DNA of 64,000 nucleotides from Hymenolepis diminuta (lineage: Eukaryota > Platyhelminthes > Cestoda > Cyclophyllidea > Hymenolepididae): contig CAADRB010000098.1 of NCBI GenBank assembly GCA_900708905.1, positions 124,001 to 188,000 of the forward strand. Direction: 5' to 3'. The translations under genes were made by a program, and so were the position numbers. Below, in pieces: positions 1-12,400 of the stretch. Every line of letters starts with the position of its first letter. Position 1 is the first letter of the stretch. The notes under the pieces were generated by a model, which worked only from the letters and a program-made list of their open reading frames with translations, ran no database searches and was not told the origin of the DNA.

Positions 1-608
1 NNNNNNNNNNNNNNNNNNNNNNNNNNNNNNNNNNNNNNNNNNNNNNNNNNNNNNNNNNNNNNNNNNNNNNNNNNNNNNNNNNNNNNNNNNNNNNNNNNNN
101 NNNNNNNNNNNNNNNNNNNNNNNNNNNNNNNNNNNNNNNNNNNNNNNNNNNNNNNNNNNNNNNNNNNNNNNNNNNNNNNNNNNNNNNNNNNNNNNNNNNN
201 NNNNNNNNNNNNNNNNNNNNNNNNNNNNNNNNNNNNNNNNNNNNNNNNNNNNNNNNNNNNNNNNNNNNNNNNNNNNNNNNNNNNNNNNNNNNNNNNNNNN
301 NNNNNNNNNNNNNNNNNNNNNNNNNNNNNNNNNNNNNNNNNNNNNNNNNNNNNNNNNNNNNNNNNNNNNNNNNNNNNNNNNNNNNNNNNNNNNNNNNNNN
401 NNNNNNNNNNNNNNNNNNNNNNNNNNNNNNNNNNNNNNNNNNNNNNNNNNNNNNNNNNNNNNNNNNNNNNNNNNNNNNNNNNNNNNNNNNNNNNNNNNNN
501 NNNNNNNNNNNNNNNNNNNNNNNNNNNNNNNNNNNNNNNNNNNNNNNNNNNNNNNNNNNNNNNNNNNNNNNNNNNNNNNNNNNNNNNNNNNNNNNNNNNN
601 NNNNNNNN
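1..608. other. Assembly gap
   Basis: Run of N characters; no sequence is available. Real sequence starts at 609. Confidence 0.99.
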
Positions 609-1475
609 AGAAATTTTAAAACTTAGTTCACATTAAGTCAACACGTATATGTAATTTTGTAGTTTATATTTTTGGAACACGGCATAGAGTTTGGTTTTGG
701 GTTCATTCAGTGCGCAAGCCAAGGGAAGAATGTTAAATCTGGTTGTAGTGATATTGAGATGATTCATTAGGAGGGATGAGGTCATGGTGTCATCTATTAG
801 CAAGCTATTGTGTGCAAAGTGTAATTGTATTAGGTTGCGAAAATAAATCTTTCACTCTTAAAACGCTCTGTATTCAGTTCGCACCATGCTACTGCAATTA
901 TATGACAGATGTTTTAAGGAATTGGGGGCGATTTAATTGAAATATTTCAGAAAAATAGATTAAAGTGGATTTCATGGTAAATAACAAATTCCATTGTTGA
1001 TGAAATACAATTGGCAAAAATTTTAAGATTGAGGTGGCTTAACGTCTTTTCGCTCTCTAAACCCTGTACCCCAATTAACTGTTCACTTCAACTAAGCACT
1101 AAATGAGATTATTGCTATCATATCGCTGAAAACTCTTCTCACAAATATGTACTCACTTGCATTGCAACGGGGTTTTATTGTCGAAAGTAATAATTGAATA
1201 GAATTTATTTCTACGTTTACTGACGAAAGGTTAAGAAAAATTGACTTCCTACTTCACTTTCGACACATCAATATTCTGCTTTGGGCCCAGTCGAATGTTC
1301 TAAGCAAAGATTAAGGACTCTTAACAGGTACTTCAGTCTGCCTTAACAAATCGTATTTAGTATCGAAGATCTTAAAATATCGTCATCATATCCTATTAAT
1401 CGGACATGCACAGAAGGATCAGTACACTAACTTTCAATCCTTAAGTGAATAATAAAATGTGACACATTTAGTCAG

Positions 1476-1498
1476 CGAGAGACTGTTATTGTCTCTCG
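1476..1498. repeat. Perfect inverted repeat (8-bp stem, 7-nt loop)
   Basis: CGAGAGAC, then TGTTATT, then GTCTCTCG. The arms are perfectly complementary and GC-richer than the surroundings. There is no gene beside it and no histone-type stem-loop consensus. Function unknown; it may be chance or a mobile-element remnant. Confidence 0.35.
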
Positions 1499-2261
1499 GT
1501 CTTCTAGATACGTCAATGAGTAAGCATAATTCCTTTCCGATATTTGATAAAAATTCGATTTAACGAAGTGGTACTGGGACCACTAAGTGTGTCATGAGCA
1601 GGTAATAAAATTTATACATTGTATGCCAGTAAACCCGACTTTGGTAATATATTTACACAATTGTATCTGTGCAAACTACCAATAAAACTTGACTTTCGAT
1701 AATAATAACATTTAAACTTAGACGTAACTGACAAAAACCGCGTCCTTTTGATGCGCACAAAATTAGTAATAATAAAATAGTTTCTATCTGCTATAGCAAT
1801 AAAAATTCCGTTTATTCTGAGGTTTCGGTTGGGATAAATGGGTTAGGTATTGATCATTAACAAATGTTGAATTTTATTCGCAATTTTGCACATAGTGTCA
1901 TGAATAAAGAATTTGAATTTTATTGAAATTGAATTTTACGATTCAAAGCCTCATGCTCTCCCTCTTATTGTTTGTTTGTATTATTGTTTATTATAATAAT
2001 ACCCGCCAACAAAAGAGTACTTGCTTAGTGACAGTACCTCGGTAATACAATAAAACACGTCATCCATATTGCGAGTTAGAATGGTAATAAAACATATTTA
2101 AGATCTATTAATACGTGCTAACATAATAGGAGCAAACAGACGATTTGACCTATTCCACAAAATTATTTGCATTTATAAATTTTAATAAACAATGACCCTA
2201 TCGATTTTATTATTATCGATAGTAATCTATCACAAAGCATAACAAATCCGATCCGTCGGTG

Positions 2262-2440
2262 GTGCATCAGTTACCCTGTTCATTGATGTGTTCCAGTCAG
2301 CACATACTCAGTGAGTGGGATGGCCAACCGCACTGGACGATTCTAGCTAATGTAAAGGGTGGGAGAAATGGAAGCTTCCAACACCAATGCTCCATGATGC
2401 CAGTCTCTAAATTTTTGGTGACATTATTTGTTACTTGCCA
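2262..2440 (+). repeat. Dispersed repeat family A, copy 1
   Basis: The stretch around 2315-2350 (GGATGGCCAACCGCACTGG and what follows) matches, in inverted orientation, 26.84-27.02 kb, where the minus strand reads GGATGACCAACCACATTGG. Similarity extends upstream through a 'GGTGGTGCA / GGTTGGTGCA'-like start and the 'CAGTGAGTGG / CAGTGATGTGG' stretch. Identity was judged by eye at roughly 60-70% with small gaps. Read from the shared strand, both copies give a short WD.QPHW.IL-like peptide, so a decayed coding element is possible. The element class is not recognised. Confidence 0.5.
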
Positions 2441-2679
2441 AATGCTTTCCGCATTGCATCGTAACAAACGTTCCACCAGATAACCTAATAATATATGCAT
2501 ATATTTAACATCACGTTCGAGAAGGATGATATCGGGATCAAAATGTCTTAAATAGCAGTGCTTAGAACAGTGCGGTTACTAGAGCGAATACAGTTAAATA
2601 GTTAGATGACATTAACTTCACCCATTTCTCCATAAAAAAAAACAAGGGAGAAAGTTCGTGCAACCATCCAAGACGTAGA

Positions 2680-2685
2680 TTTATT
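2680..2685 (-). terminator. Candidate polyadenylation signal of the bHLH gene
   Basis: TTTATT on the plus strand gives AATAAA on the minus strand, about 100 nt downstream of the bHLH stop codon. Spacing is reasonable for a short 3' UTR. The hexamer is common in AT-rich DNA, so confidence is moderate. Confidence 0.45.
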
Positions 2686-2786
2686 AATAGAAGAGATAAA
2701 AGTAAATAAAATATCTTAACAAATGCAGATTGAATCTCTATCAGTATCATCGGTTGGAGATCTCTCCGGGTCGGGCAGTTGTGATT

Positions 2787-3381
2787 TCAGCGAACTTCAA
2801 AGTCATTAGTAAAATTGTCTGGATGATTTTGCAGTTCGAAGTCTCTCATAATCCCAGTATATAACTCGTCCACAAGAATAGATTCATCCAAAGAGAGGGC
2901 GTCTAGATCTTTGTAAAAAGTAATGTTGCAATCTTGACTAGTGTCCACCGAATAATCAAAATGCACTGATGTTAAGACCGGATCGGGGTTGGGATATTTA
3001 CTAATATGTCTCTCATTTCTCATTAAGTGTATGCTAGCTGCAGAGTCAATTTGTGATGATTCAATGGGAATATTGTGGTTAAAGTCATCATTGCCGCTTT
3101 TCAACGTTCGGCTTGAATGAGTGGGTTGATTTGTTGTCAAGAAAGGTTTAGGATAATGCCCACCCGAGTGAAATATATCACCCCTAACACCTATGCTAGT
3201 CTCAGGGTTAATTGGTGCTGTTTCAGTTGGCGCATTGTGATTAACACGGGAGGATTCAGTGATTGTATCTTCAATAACACGCATAACCGCTGCATTTTTA
3301 GCTAAATTCGCTAATGCTGTTTGTGCTCCTAACGCAACCTCTCTGGGTGTTTGAAGGTTTCTTCCATTATTTTTACGTATT
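2787..3381 (-). CDS. bHLH gene exon 2 (terminal)
   Basis: Begins after TTTATAG and continues the frame as RKNNGRNLQTPREVALG. It encodes the low-complexity, acidic, Ser/Asn-rich C-terminal part and stops with TGA at 2789-2787. Confidence 0.78.
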
Positions 3382-3960
3382 CTATAAATCAAAGTATTTA
3401 CTACATATGCTGACTTACCTTGCATCTTTTTTTATGGTATCTTCTACAATTTCAGCCACTTTTTGATGAAATCTCATAGAGATACCAGTCGGTCTTTGAA
3501 TCCTAGTTGGGATATTCAGTCTTTGGTTCAACCGTTCAAGTTGTTTGATATCTTTCATGACATGGTTAATTCCACTGAGTTCTTTTGTCGCCTTTTTAAG
3601 CTTTCGAACCGAAATACTTAAAATTTCAGCGTATGAAATGTTCTCCATACGCTTGTCTATATTCGATGTGAAATTTCTGAGATCTTCTTCAGTTATGCAC
3701 AAACGTAACAGTTCATATATTATCGCAAAATCTCGTCTTCGCTGACGTTCTATTTCAGAGTGAATTTTTCGCTGGGCATGGGATCGAAAATTTGCAGAAA
3801 TATTATTTTTATCTGTCGATGATTTCGCACACCCAAACCTTTCTGGCATAACTGCATCACCGTCAAGGTCGAGGGCATAATCATTTTTGTCGGGTAGGTA
3901 GAATCTCCTCAAGTTCGAAAAGTTTCCACTTCGAAACCGTAGGCAATGGTTAAGCGCCAT
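2787..3960 (-). CDS. bHLH-domain transcription factor (2 exons)
   Basis: Predicted nuclear, DNA-binding dimeric transcription factor of 378 aa. Exon 1 is 3960-3419 and exon 2 is 3381-2787, joined across a 37-nt intron (GTAAGT donor, TTTATAG acceptor). The joined coding length is divisible by three and the phase is 2. The first ATG in the open frame is at 3960; the frame is open further upstream but without ATG. The basic region starts near residue 61 (QRKIHSEIERQRRRDF), with His67, Glu71 and Arg75 in the H-E-R positions of bHLH proteins that bind CACGTG-type E-boxes. Helix 1, a longish loop and helix 2 (SYAEILSISVRKLKKATKEL) run to about residue 128. No leucine zipper or PAS domain is evident. 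The second half is Ser/Asn/Asp-rich and looks disordered. A TATA-like TATAAATA lies at 4068-4075 (minus strand), weak in this background. The orthologue within the bHLH superfamily is not clear. Confidence 0.8.
3419..3960 (-). CDS. bHLH gene exon 1
   Basis: Carries the start codon and the whole bHLH domain. It ends in GATGCAAG before a strong GTAAGT donor at 3418-3413. Reading through the donor meets TAA at once, which supports splicing. Confidence 0.8.
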
Positions 3961-4075
3961 ATCGTAGCCGAAATGAATTTTAGTAATTAGAGTGCACTTA
4001 TAATAACTGTGAGCCCATTTAAACAACGATTTTAGTAAATAATATTTCCAAATAAATATAACTATTTTATTTATA

Positions 4076-5240
4076 AATACCTAACTCATGATTTTAATTG
4101 GAAAGTTATGTCATCTTTAAAAATATTTTATTATTCTACTAATTGTTTTGGACAAGCAATAACAAATTCTTCTCTAAATTCTATCATTTATTTTAATTCG
4201 TCGATCATTTTTTAATTTTCCTATACGTCTGAATTATAATTTCTGTTAAAAAATAGTGTCGAATGCAATATTTTTACATTTAGAAATCGAACTTTGCTTG
4301 TTTTTAATGAATGTGTATACATCAATTTAGGTTATTTGGTCTCATTATATTATCTTTACTTATATACTTGACTTTTGCGAAAATTTTGCAGCATTTATTA
4401 TTATAAAAGTTTCAAATATTTTTAAATATTTTAGTTTTACTTTAATTGTAGATAGCTATTAATTTAAAATATGAACTGCAATTATTATAGAATACCTTGA
4501 ATAATTAACATAATTTGCTCCTCTCAATTAATCGTCATTTAATTCAAAATTAATTTAATAAGGATGGCATTCTATGAATGAAGGCACCGTGAACCTGGCA
4601 TTCATTTAAATCATTTTAATTAATTAAGAGAAATCGTATTTTGTTAAATTTCAGTTGCCTATGCGTCAATTGAACGCGGTGTTCCAACACAACTTTAGAA
4701 TTTTGGACTAGCGGGCCTTACAACCTCTTTAATTCCCTAATTTTCCCACCTACGATTGAGAACCCATCGATTTGATTAAACAAATAGTCAATTGACTTTC
4801 AGAAATAAGACCTCAAAAATCACAAAGGATTTTAATAGGAAATCTGCACTCCAAGGTTTTAAATTCATTACCTGTTATTTCTTTTACTTGTCTTAAGAAA
4901 ACTGGCTGGATGGGGTGTCCACAAAGAAGATTATGCACTCCACATGTTTAAAGATATTTCACTGTTATTTTAGGGCTCGATTCAGTCAAAACTTTCCAAA
5001 GTGCACTCAACTAATGTCCCTCAAAGCGATGTCCATCTGTTCCACTTTTAACTATGGGCAGAATGAAAGTAAATATCAGAAAAGTGTTAGTATAATAATC
5101 TGTTACAAAATGGACCAGGGATTCTAAAATTCACACTATCGTGAGCCTGATATTTAAAGCGAATTGGGAAATATCCACGAGAAATTCGTATTTCGTATTT
5201 TTTGACCGATTTTTGTCTGTCACACACGTAACTGAGTGAC
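4076..5240. other. Intergenic, no gene seen
   Basis: Very AT-rich upstream region of the bHLH gene; presumably contains its promoter. The 70-aa ORF at 4915-5127 has no recognisable features and no splice context. Confidence 0.5.
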
Positions 5241-5244
5241 CGCC

Positions 5245-5305
5245 GACAGACATCGAACTTGTGACCTCCGACTTAACACACATTCACGCCGTTCTCTAGA
5301 TACTT
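5245..5305 (-). repeat. tRNA-derived SINE-like head
   Basis: On the minus strand the stretch reads AAGTCGGAGGTCACAAGTTCGATGTC, resembling the variable-loop/T-arm (B-box) part of a tRNA (consensus GGTTCGANNCC). Close in arrangement to the head at 28757-28830 (CAGAGGTCACGGG). The acceptor stem does not close, so it is not a functional tRNA. Confidence 0.35.
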
Positions 5306-5309
5306 TGCC

Positions 5310-6242
5310 AATTGTTTTTTTCTTAACCATACCTGGGAGCGAATTGTCTTCACTGTTTCATTATTATACATATTTATTACTTCACTATATAATTTTATAT
5401 TTAATTTCTAAAATTTAGCATTTAAAGTATAGTAATCGACCCGAGCACAACGTGTTATAAAGCAGAAATAATGCACACACAGCTAATAATAGCAATACCA
5501 AAATTGGCTTCTTCTGCCTCTATCATCAGAATTTTAATTCGGGTGTTGTGAAATCCATAAATAAGCAGTTCTGAAATGACCTTATGGCCACCACGGGTAA
5601 CAAGCACCCGTGAAAATCCAAAAGGATGCGACTTTAATTTATTCTTAAGTAGTTGGATTACTCGTTAACGGTTATTTTCACACTCATCTCTGGAAAGAGG
5701 AGCTCGTCGTTATCGTATCAAAAACTAACTAGGTGAGTAAAGAACCTAAAATGGGCGTAGTGTACCAAGTAAAGCTTGGATCGTAGACTTGCTCAATCAG
5801 TCATCTTTCTTCCTTTATTCGTATAGAACTTAGAGCCCTTTCACTCTATCTAGTCTCCTATAAAACGTTTTATATAACAAAACTCTTACTCAGATCATGC
5901 TTTATACAATGCCCCTTCATCAGCTTGGGTGATTTTTTATGATTAATAGTAATATTATCACTCGAATTCTTTTAACCTCATGGTGGAGGAGAAAGACATT
6001 ATTCAGGTCCGAAACATCTTGACCTTCCGTGCAAGTAAATCATATACCCACATCCGATTTACGACATGTTCTATCCTAAAGTAACAGAAAGAAAACACAA
6101 GACGGTAAATTCAAATCTCTAAGTGCAATAAGATAAAAAATTTGTGACAGAAACGGGGGAACAAGAGCGGGAAGTTTGGTGTGTTGCGTACTATAATTCG
6201 TTTCCTTTCAGGTGGCGGTGAAAAAAGGTGATACGAAGTTGT
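5310..6242. other. Downstream flank of the TTC12-like gene
   Basis: No ORF of note. It should contain the TTC12-like 3' UTR. The nearest minus-strand AATAAA (TTTATT on plus, 5814-5819) is about 425 nt past the stop codon, so the polyadenylation site is uncertain. Confidence 0.4.
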
Positions 6243-6425
6243 TTAGAAGAGCATTCCGGGTTGACGTTCGTAGGGATAGTAAGAAGGCACACTCCAGCTG
6301 TTGAAGTGTTGAAGATACGACATAGCATTGAGGGAATGAGCTTCTTCGCGGTGTATGTGACTTGCCATGCAAAGCCGGGCGATAACACAACTTGCATTTT
6401 TTTTGGTTTGTGCCTTCTTTGCGGA
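6243..6425 (-). CDS. TTC12: TTC12-like exon 12 (terminal)
   Basis: Acceptor CTTTTTTTAG, phase 0. It encodes 60 residues: SAKKAQTKKNASCVIARLC continues the last armadillo-like repeat. A short aromatic tail ending in GMLF follows, then TAA at 6245-6243. The two 98-99-aa ORFs over this exon are in wrong frames. Confidence 0.85.
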   Translation of the reverse strand, partial: SAKKAQTKKNASCVIARLCMASHIHREEAHSLNAMSYLQHFNSWSVPSYYPYERQPGMLF

Positions 6426-9400
6426 CTAAAAAAAGTAGTAGTGATATGTGCGTAGAGATCACGAGAACAACTTTCGCCGGAGCACACTTAGTGATGTGAT
6501 GGCCCAACCATAATCATTGATTAGGATTATTAAAGTGTGGTGACAGTGTGAGCTTCTCGAACAAGCGGCCTTAAGGTACCCTCTCTCTGCCTTATCGAAG
6601 TTTTCCTGACGTTCCCAAAATTGCGCTTAGGGAGCCACTTTCCAGATCTTCGATGTCTATGAGGTATGCTCATGCTAGAGATAGCAGATGTCAAGTAACG
6701 GTTAATTATGTCTTGATTGTGCACACAGATATACACACAGTAGCCCATCACCACGAGAGATACTAACGACCAAATACAACTGGTACCTCACGAATAAATG
6801 ATTGTATATAAACTTAACCCGTTTTACCGACCACCTCAGAACTGTCCTTGCAACAAGAGTGAATTGGCCTAATTTTTCGGTAGCCATATGTGTGACCCTA
6901 TTGCTATCCACAATGTACACTACCATAATCTTGCTTATCCCAGATTTAATCCTATTAGTCATTGCTCTGAAGTTCGTCCCTAGTTTTGGCATTCCAAAAC
7001 CTGGATATGGAATCTCGCCAATGATATACTGCTTACAGCATAATATGCAGACGGTCACGGCCTACGTACCGCAAACTGTGAAAATGTCTGCAGCTTCTTA
7101 GTAATAACTCAACTTCGATTTTCTGTACCTGAATTTGGTACGTTTGGATAACTGGCGATACCGAGGTGGCTTCCAGCAGCTAATTAGTGTAATATTAATA
7201 CCAACCATGCTGCCCTTAAAATCGTATCATTAATTATTACTCAGACTTTAAGTGCCTCGCACAATAACAAACTTTTCTATGTATACACAGTCATAAAGAA
7301 TTTCAATCATTAAATTAGGCTGATATTAAAATAAGTACAACGTTATGTCACTAGCACCGTGGTTTATAATGAATCCACTTATGTAAGGATTGTATAGAAC
7401 ATACAAATTAGATACATAGCCTTCGAGTTCTAATACGTAGAAGAGAGCTCTACGAGACTTTCCCGCTCTTCGATATTTTTTCCAGTTTATATTTACTTCT
7501 GAAGACCATGTTCATGGAAACGATTTCCCTTCATTTCCCTGAGCAGCCTTGAATTTGGAATGGTTGAATACCTAATTATGACAGTACACATGAAAAAAAA
7601 GAGCATTTCCACTCAAAATTATTCAAACCTAGGTCTAAATCAAACGCAAATATTTCTAACTGATAAGGTTGTATGAACCAATCACTACCCTTGCTTTTCA
7701 AACAGATCTCGTCCGACGCTATTCTAGTCGAGCAACCTATACCGTGCAACAATTAAAAAAAATTTCTATTAAAATGCTTTGGTATAACGTAAAAACATAC
7801 CTTGATTAACTTCAAAAGATCGGTCATCACTGTTGTTCCAATCAAGTTCTCCGCCAAAACCGTATCATCCACACAAGCTTCAAGGATGAGACAAGCGCTA
7901 GCAGCCAGAGGTTCATCATATGGAGGTGCTTCTTTTTCCGCTTCACGCGTTGGAGTTGCTCGTGCCCTCAAGAGTTGAGCCACTTTTCGAGAAACCAGCC
8001 GATCATCTCCGATGGCGATGCGCACGTCCTCACAATCCTTGGCTCGAGTGATAGCAGAGAGTGCGTGGACGGCACCACGTAGTCGATGACTGGTGAGACT
8101 CTCTGTAGACTCATAGACCTTGGTCACACCATTCACGGTGGTGGGAACTAATGGCGTGGGTGCGTTCTCGAGCAAGGAAGAGGAACTGAAGGAGAGGCAG
8201 GAGCTACAGAAAGTAGACGTTAGGTGGGATCCAAACAACAACATCAACAAGATACACAAACAAGTAAACATAATAACAAATTTGAAGAGCGTAAATGTCA
8301 TACAGTTCTCCGTCGATTTATAAACATGAATACCTGTGAGCCACAAACACACCATAAGTAGACTCGCTAATCTAGTACGGAAGCTCATACGCCAGCACGC
8401 AGAACATGGACCAATGAGGAAGCCATATCATGGGAGATCAAGACACCTTTACAGCTCTCGATCGAGGTGGAGGATTGCGATCGTGATGACTACTTTATCT
8501 CACTCTTTATACTCCATGTTTATTGGTCCCTATTTCCCTGCAATACGTCTTATAGACAGTATGCCGTTTCATATTTTCTTGCACTATCAATAAACGACAA
8601 GTTTTAATAAAGATCTACTAAGACCACGTTTTATAGAAAACTTAAAACAGCAGGGATAATTTTTCGTCTCGAAATGGTTAAATACCACAGACAGTCACTG
8701 ATCATACTTATCCATATGCAGGCAAATGCTTCGCCTAAAAGCCTGACATTCGGGACAAATTCTGTAATTAGTATAATGGTATCTTGAAATTCATTATCAA
8801 TAATACGATGACAACTTGTATTCCTTGGTAAGGTGACCTGGAGCAACTGCACTTCTAGCTAACCTCTCTCTTCTGAACTGAGTCAACTGCATGCCTGCAA
8901 AACCTAATGGGCACATAGCTCATAACATCAGAAACTGGAATTCCCACCTTTCAAAAGCAATGTAAAACTTGCTTGCGATTCCGTGAGTCCGTTTTTTAAA
9001 TTTGTCACACTTAATAAAAATCACGTACGAAAGTGTGCATTTCACCTTTTCTTCAGAAAAATACTACACTTAACAAAAATGGTGAATCGAATAAAAGTTC
9101 TGGTGTTTCCCACCCTCCTTAATGACTTGGTTTACCATTGATGGATTTCAAGATACTAGATTCTAGTTTACAACCAAATAGCTGGATTTGAGTACCTCAG
9201 TGATGAAGCGGTCAGAGATTATCAGTGACTACTAGTGAGCGGAACGGTCAATCGAACCGGTTTAACCTGACAGATTTCAGGTCTCTCACTATTAAAACTA
9301 TATGACCTCCAAGATGGTAAACACCTTCCTAAATAGTCGTGGAAGTGAAGGGTAGGTAGCAATGAGGTTAGCTTGCTTAGCCTTTAATCCATTACCTCAG

Positions 9401-12400
9401 ATTCGTCTAAAAGTTCACAGTTGTGCCGCCAACCAACCACAAATTTTCTGACTTATCAACACACGTGAACACACCCGTGTGGATTTAAAAAAAACACCTA
9501 TGACTGCTTAGTACAAGTCTAAAATCGTTGTTTAACAAGGGGGTTTTATTGTTAAACTGTGGCATATGGCAGGGGTTTTTCATGTTTTACCAAGCCCGCT
9601 AATCATCACTAAAATTACACAGGATTTAAACTGCAGGATAGGCCAATGAATAAGACCATTATGAGCAGTCATAAAGATATCAAACTGTGGCCTTCTACCC
9701 AAAATGGACTAAGGTTCATGATAAACTATTAGCAAGGGACTGATTCGAAGTTCTGCCTTGAACTATGAACTTATATCGAGATGGATTCGCGTGGTCAATA
9801 CAAGACAATTACTTACCATGAGCAGATAATAGATATGAGAAGTTGGACTCTACCCTTAACTTGTGGTACTGAAGGAAAGGATGTGTCAGGAGACTTTTTA
9901 TTCTTTGGTTCTTGAGGAACTTCTTTCCCTGAATGAGCCCATTTCGTGACCTGAAGGAAAAGACGACATTCATTCTCCAACTGAGTGGCACACAATAACT
10001 AAGAAAATACGTTTAAACCCTACGTGAACAAACTCACCAGTTCCTCTCTGCAGTAGGGTAGGAACCGTCCAAGAAGAGCGATGGAGACGGACACGAGATT
10101 TGAACAATTGGGGGCATCAAGAATTTCTCCAACCAAATTAAGCAGTGCCTCCATCTCTTCCCTCTGAAGCACGGGTCTAGAATCGCCGGAAAGGAAGTTG
10201 TGAATAAGTCGACAGATTGATCCAACGAGAGCCGTATGACTACAATAGAAAAAGATGAATTACTTTATTGTGCAAGTGTTAGGTCTGCAAGTTCGTAGAC
10301 CTTAGGATGCATATGCGGTGGTTATACAGCTTAATTAAGGGGGAGGGGGAGGGGTGCCGAAATTCGAATTTCTTGTCAGAGATTCCAAACAAGAACTCAA
10401 AATTTTCTCCTTCAATGTTCTCGATATTATAATTTTTAATTCCCTGTTCAAGGCAAATCAAAGAGTGAGAAATAACAGAACCTAACTGCCATGGATAAGT
10501 TCAAAAACAGTGAAGCAAAAAGGTCCCCAATGTTAATCAAAGTTCATCAAAAATAACGGAAAAAGTTTCATCATTTAATGTTTCTCAAGACGAAAAGAAA
10601 ACTATGAAAAATTATTAAATATTTCCCCTTCACATTGTTATTAAAACATTGAGCAAAATTAACGAGGGCGATCGGTCAACCAGACACTGGATGCGTACCA
10701 ATAGGTATTGACTTGACTTGGTGGACGTGCATGTTGACCTCAGCGTCTAATACTAAACGTTTAATACCAGTAATGAGATTTCACATATTGATAACCTGAA
10801 ACTAAACTTAGGATCTACATGTTTACACAACTTAGACGAATAATTTTATATTAATAAATTCTGACTCCATCATTCATTTCCTAGACCTCACTTATCTGAC
10901 CTAATAACTCAGTATGACAACCAAATTCATATGCAACGATTTATCACAACTTCTCAGGTGCGTTGCAAATTAAAGATCGATTTATCTTTTACAGCCTCGA
11001 TACCTACTCAACTGACGAACAAAGGAATAGTCATACATAAATTTTTAAATAAGTTTCCAGGAGACTTCTTCAACCGAAGTGTTTGAAAGTTAGAACTCAC
11101 TCATCAGCTTCGGCCCCCTCTGTATTTGCTCTCAAATGCTTTCACCAATCTTGCTTGTAATGACAGAAAGATGATAGCTATCTACTTTCCATTTCAAAAA
11201 AACCACAGTTGGCAAATAAAAGTACGACAAAGGAGCTAACCTTTCATCAACCATGAGGGGCAGATGTCGTGTAGCACACTTTGTGAGATTGAGCAAGAAG
11301 TTGGGTTTGGAGATCATTGATCGACGCAAGAAGGGATCATCTGAGGCGGCTGAAAGGCTATCAAGGAGTGTAGAAAGGCAAGTGACAGGTGCAGAGGTGG
11401 ATGCTGAAGGTCCGGGAGCAATTGCTGCCTCCACAACATTCTGCAGACTGGTGAAGCAATCCGATGAATGTACCATCGACTGTCCGGGTAAAGAGGTAAA
11501 GAAAAGAAAACGCAATTAAGATTAATGAGCACAAAAGGATGAGAAAAATTAATATAAATAGCAATATCATAACTTCAATGCGAAGATTTGTAAAGAAATT
11601 ATGCCTCATTCGCGACGTCTATATGTGGCGAGGTTACATAAGAAAAAAAACTATAGCAGGCCAAGTAATCAAGACACTAGGGAAGTCAAGACTAAAACAG
11701 CTAACAATGTTAATTCTCATCAATGAGTGTCAAACACCACCTGGAGGGAATTCGAACAAAACAATGAAATACACGTGAATGCCCCCAGAAAAAGAGCAAT
11801 GCATCTGCCACATCGATAAGACTAATGAAAGACTCCCTGAAAGACCTTTTGAAAAAGCAGTAATAAAAATAACAGTATATCTTCAAACCCAATTGAGTAG
11901 GGTAAAAATCAAGTCTCACATAAGACAATCGGGATTTAACTAATAATGCTTAAAATTTCCGCATTATTATCTCAACATTTATGGAGGAAACATTTATTTG
12001 CGGGATAGTGTAGGTAGCAGTATCCATAATATGGGCAATTAAATTCATAAATTCACCGAATATAATTCTGTATGTGCTTGTTAAATTCATGCTTGAGCTT
12101 CCATGTTCAATTTTTTAATTGCATTTATTCGTTCATACATCACCAGTTAGTGTAACAATTGTTATTCAGATTTCCGTATTCAATGCTTCTCTTTACATTT
12201 TAGACATGCCGGTTTTCTTATAAAAAGTTCAAGTTATCTTCTTAACACGTAGATACATAGTAGGTATTTCTGGTACCTTTACGACCACATCTCACATCAA
12301 ACTCAGAACGGTTACTAAATAAACAGAAACACTTTCAATAAAACGTTAAATGCGAGATAAATGATATAGATGAGCTATATGAGAGGCCAGACAATTCAAT

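Larger units (their letters stand above)
609..2679. other. Intergenic, no gene seen
   Basis: AT-rich sequence with frequent stops in all frames. It holds a short hairpin (1476-1498) and one copy of a dispersed repeat (about 2262-2440). The two overlapping ORFs at 2259-2500 lie inside that repeat and are not supported as genes. Confidence 0.6.

Noticed and set aside
6702..7101. 118-aa minus and 99-aa plus ORFs inside TTC12-like intron 11
   Set aside because: They overlap each other on opposite strands, lie in an intron whose two splice sites are well supported, and show no domain.
11073..11112. Hammerhead-like sequence on the minus strand (CTGATGA flanked by CCGAAG and CTTCGG)
   Set aside because: The second core box is CAAAC, not GAAAC; stem II is poor; and the flanking arms pair with each other, which is a plain hairpin and not hammerhead topology.
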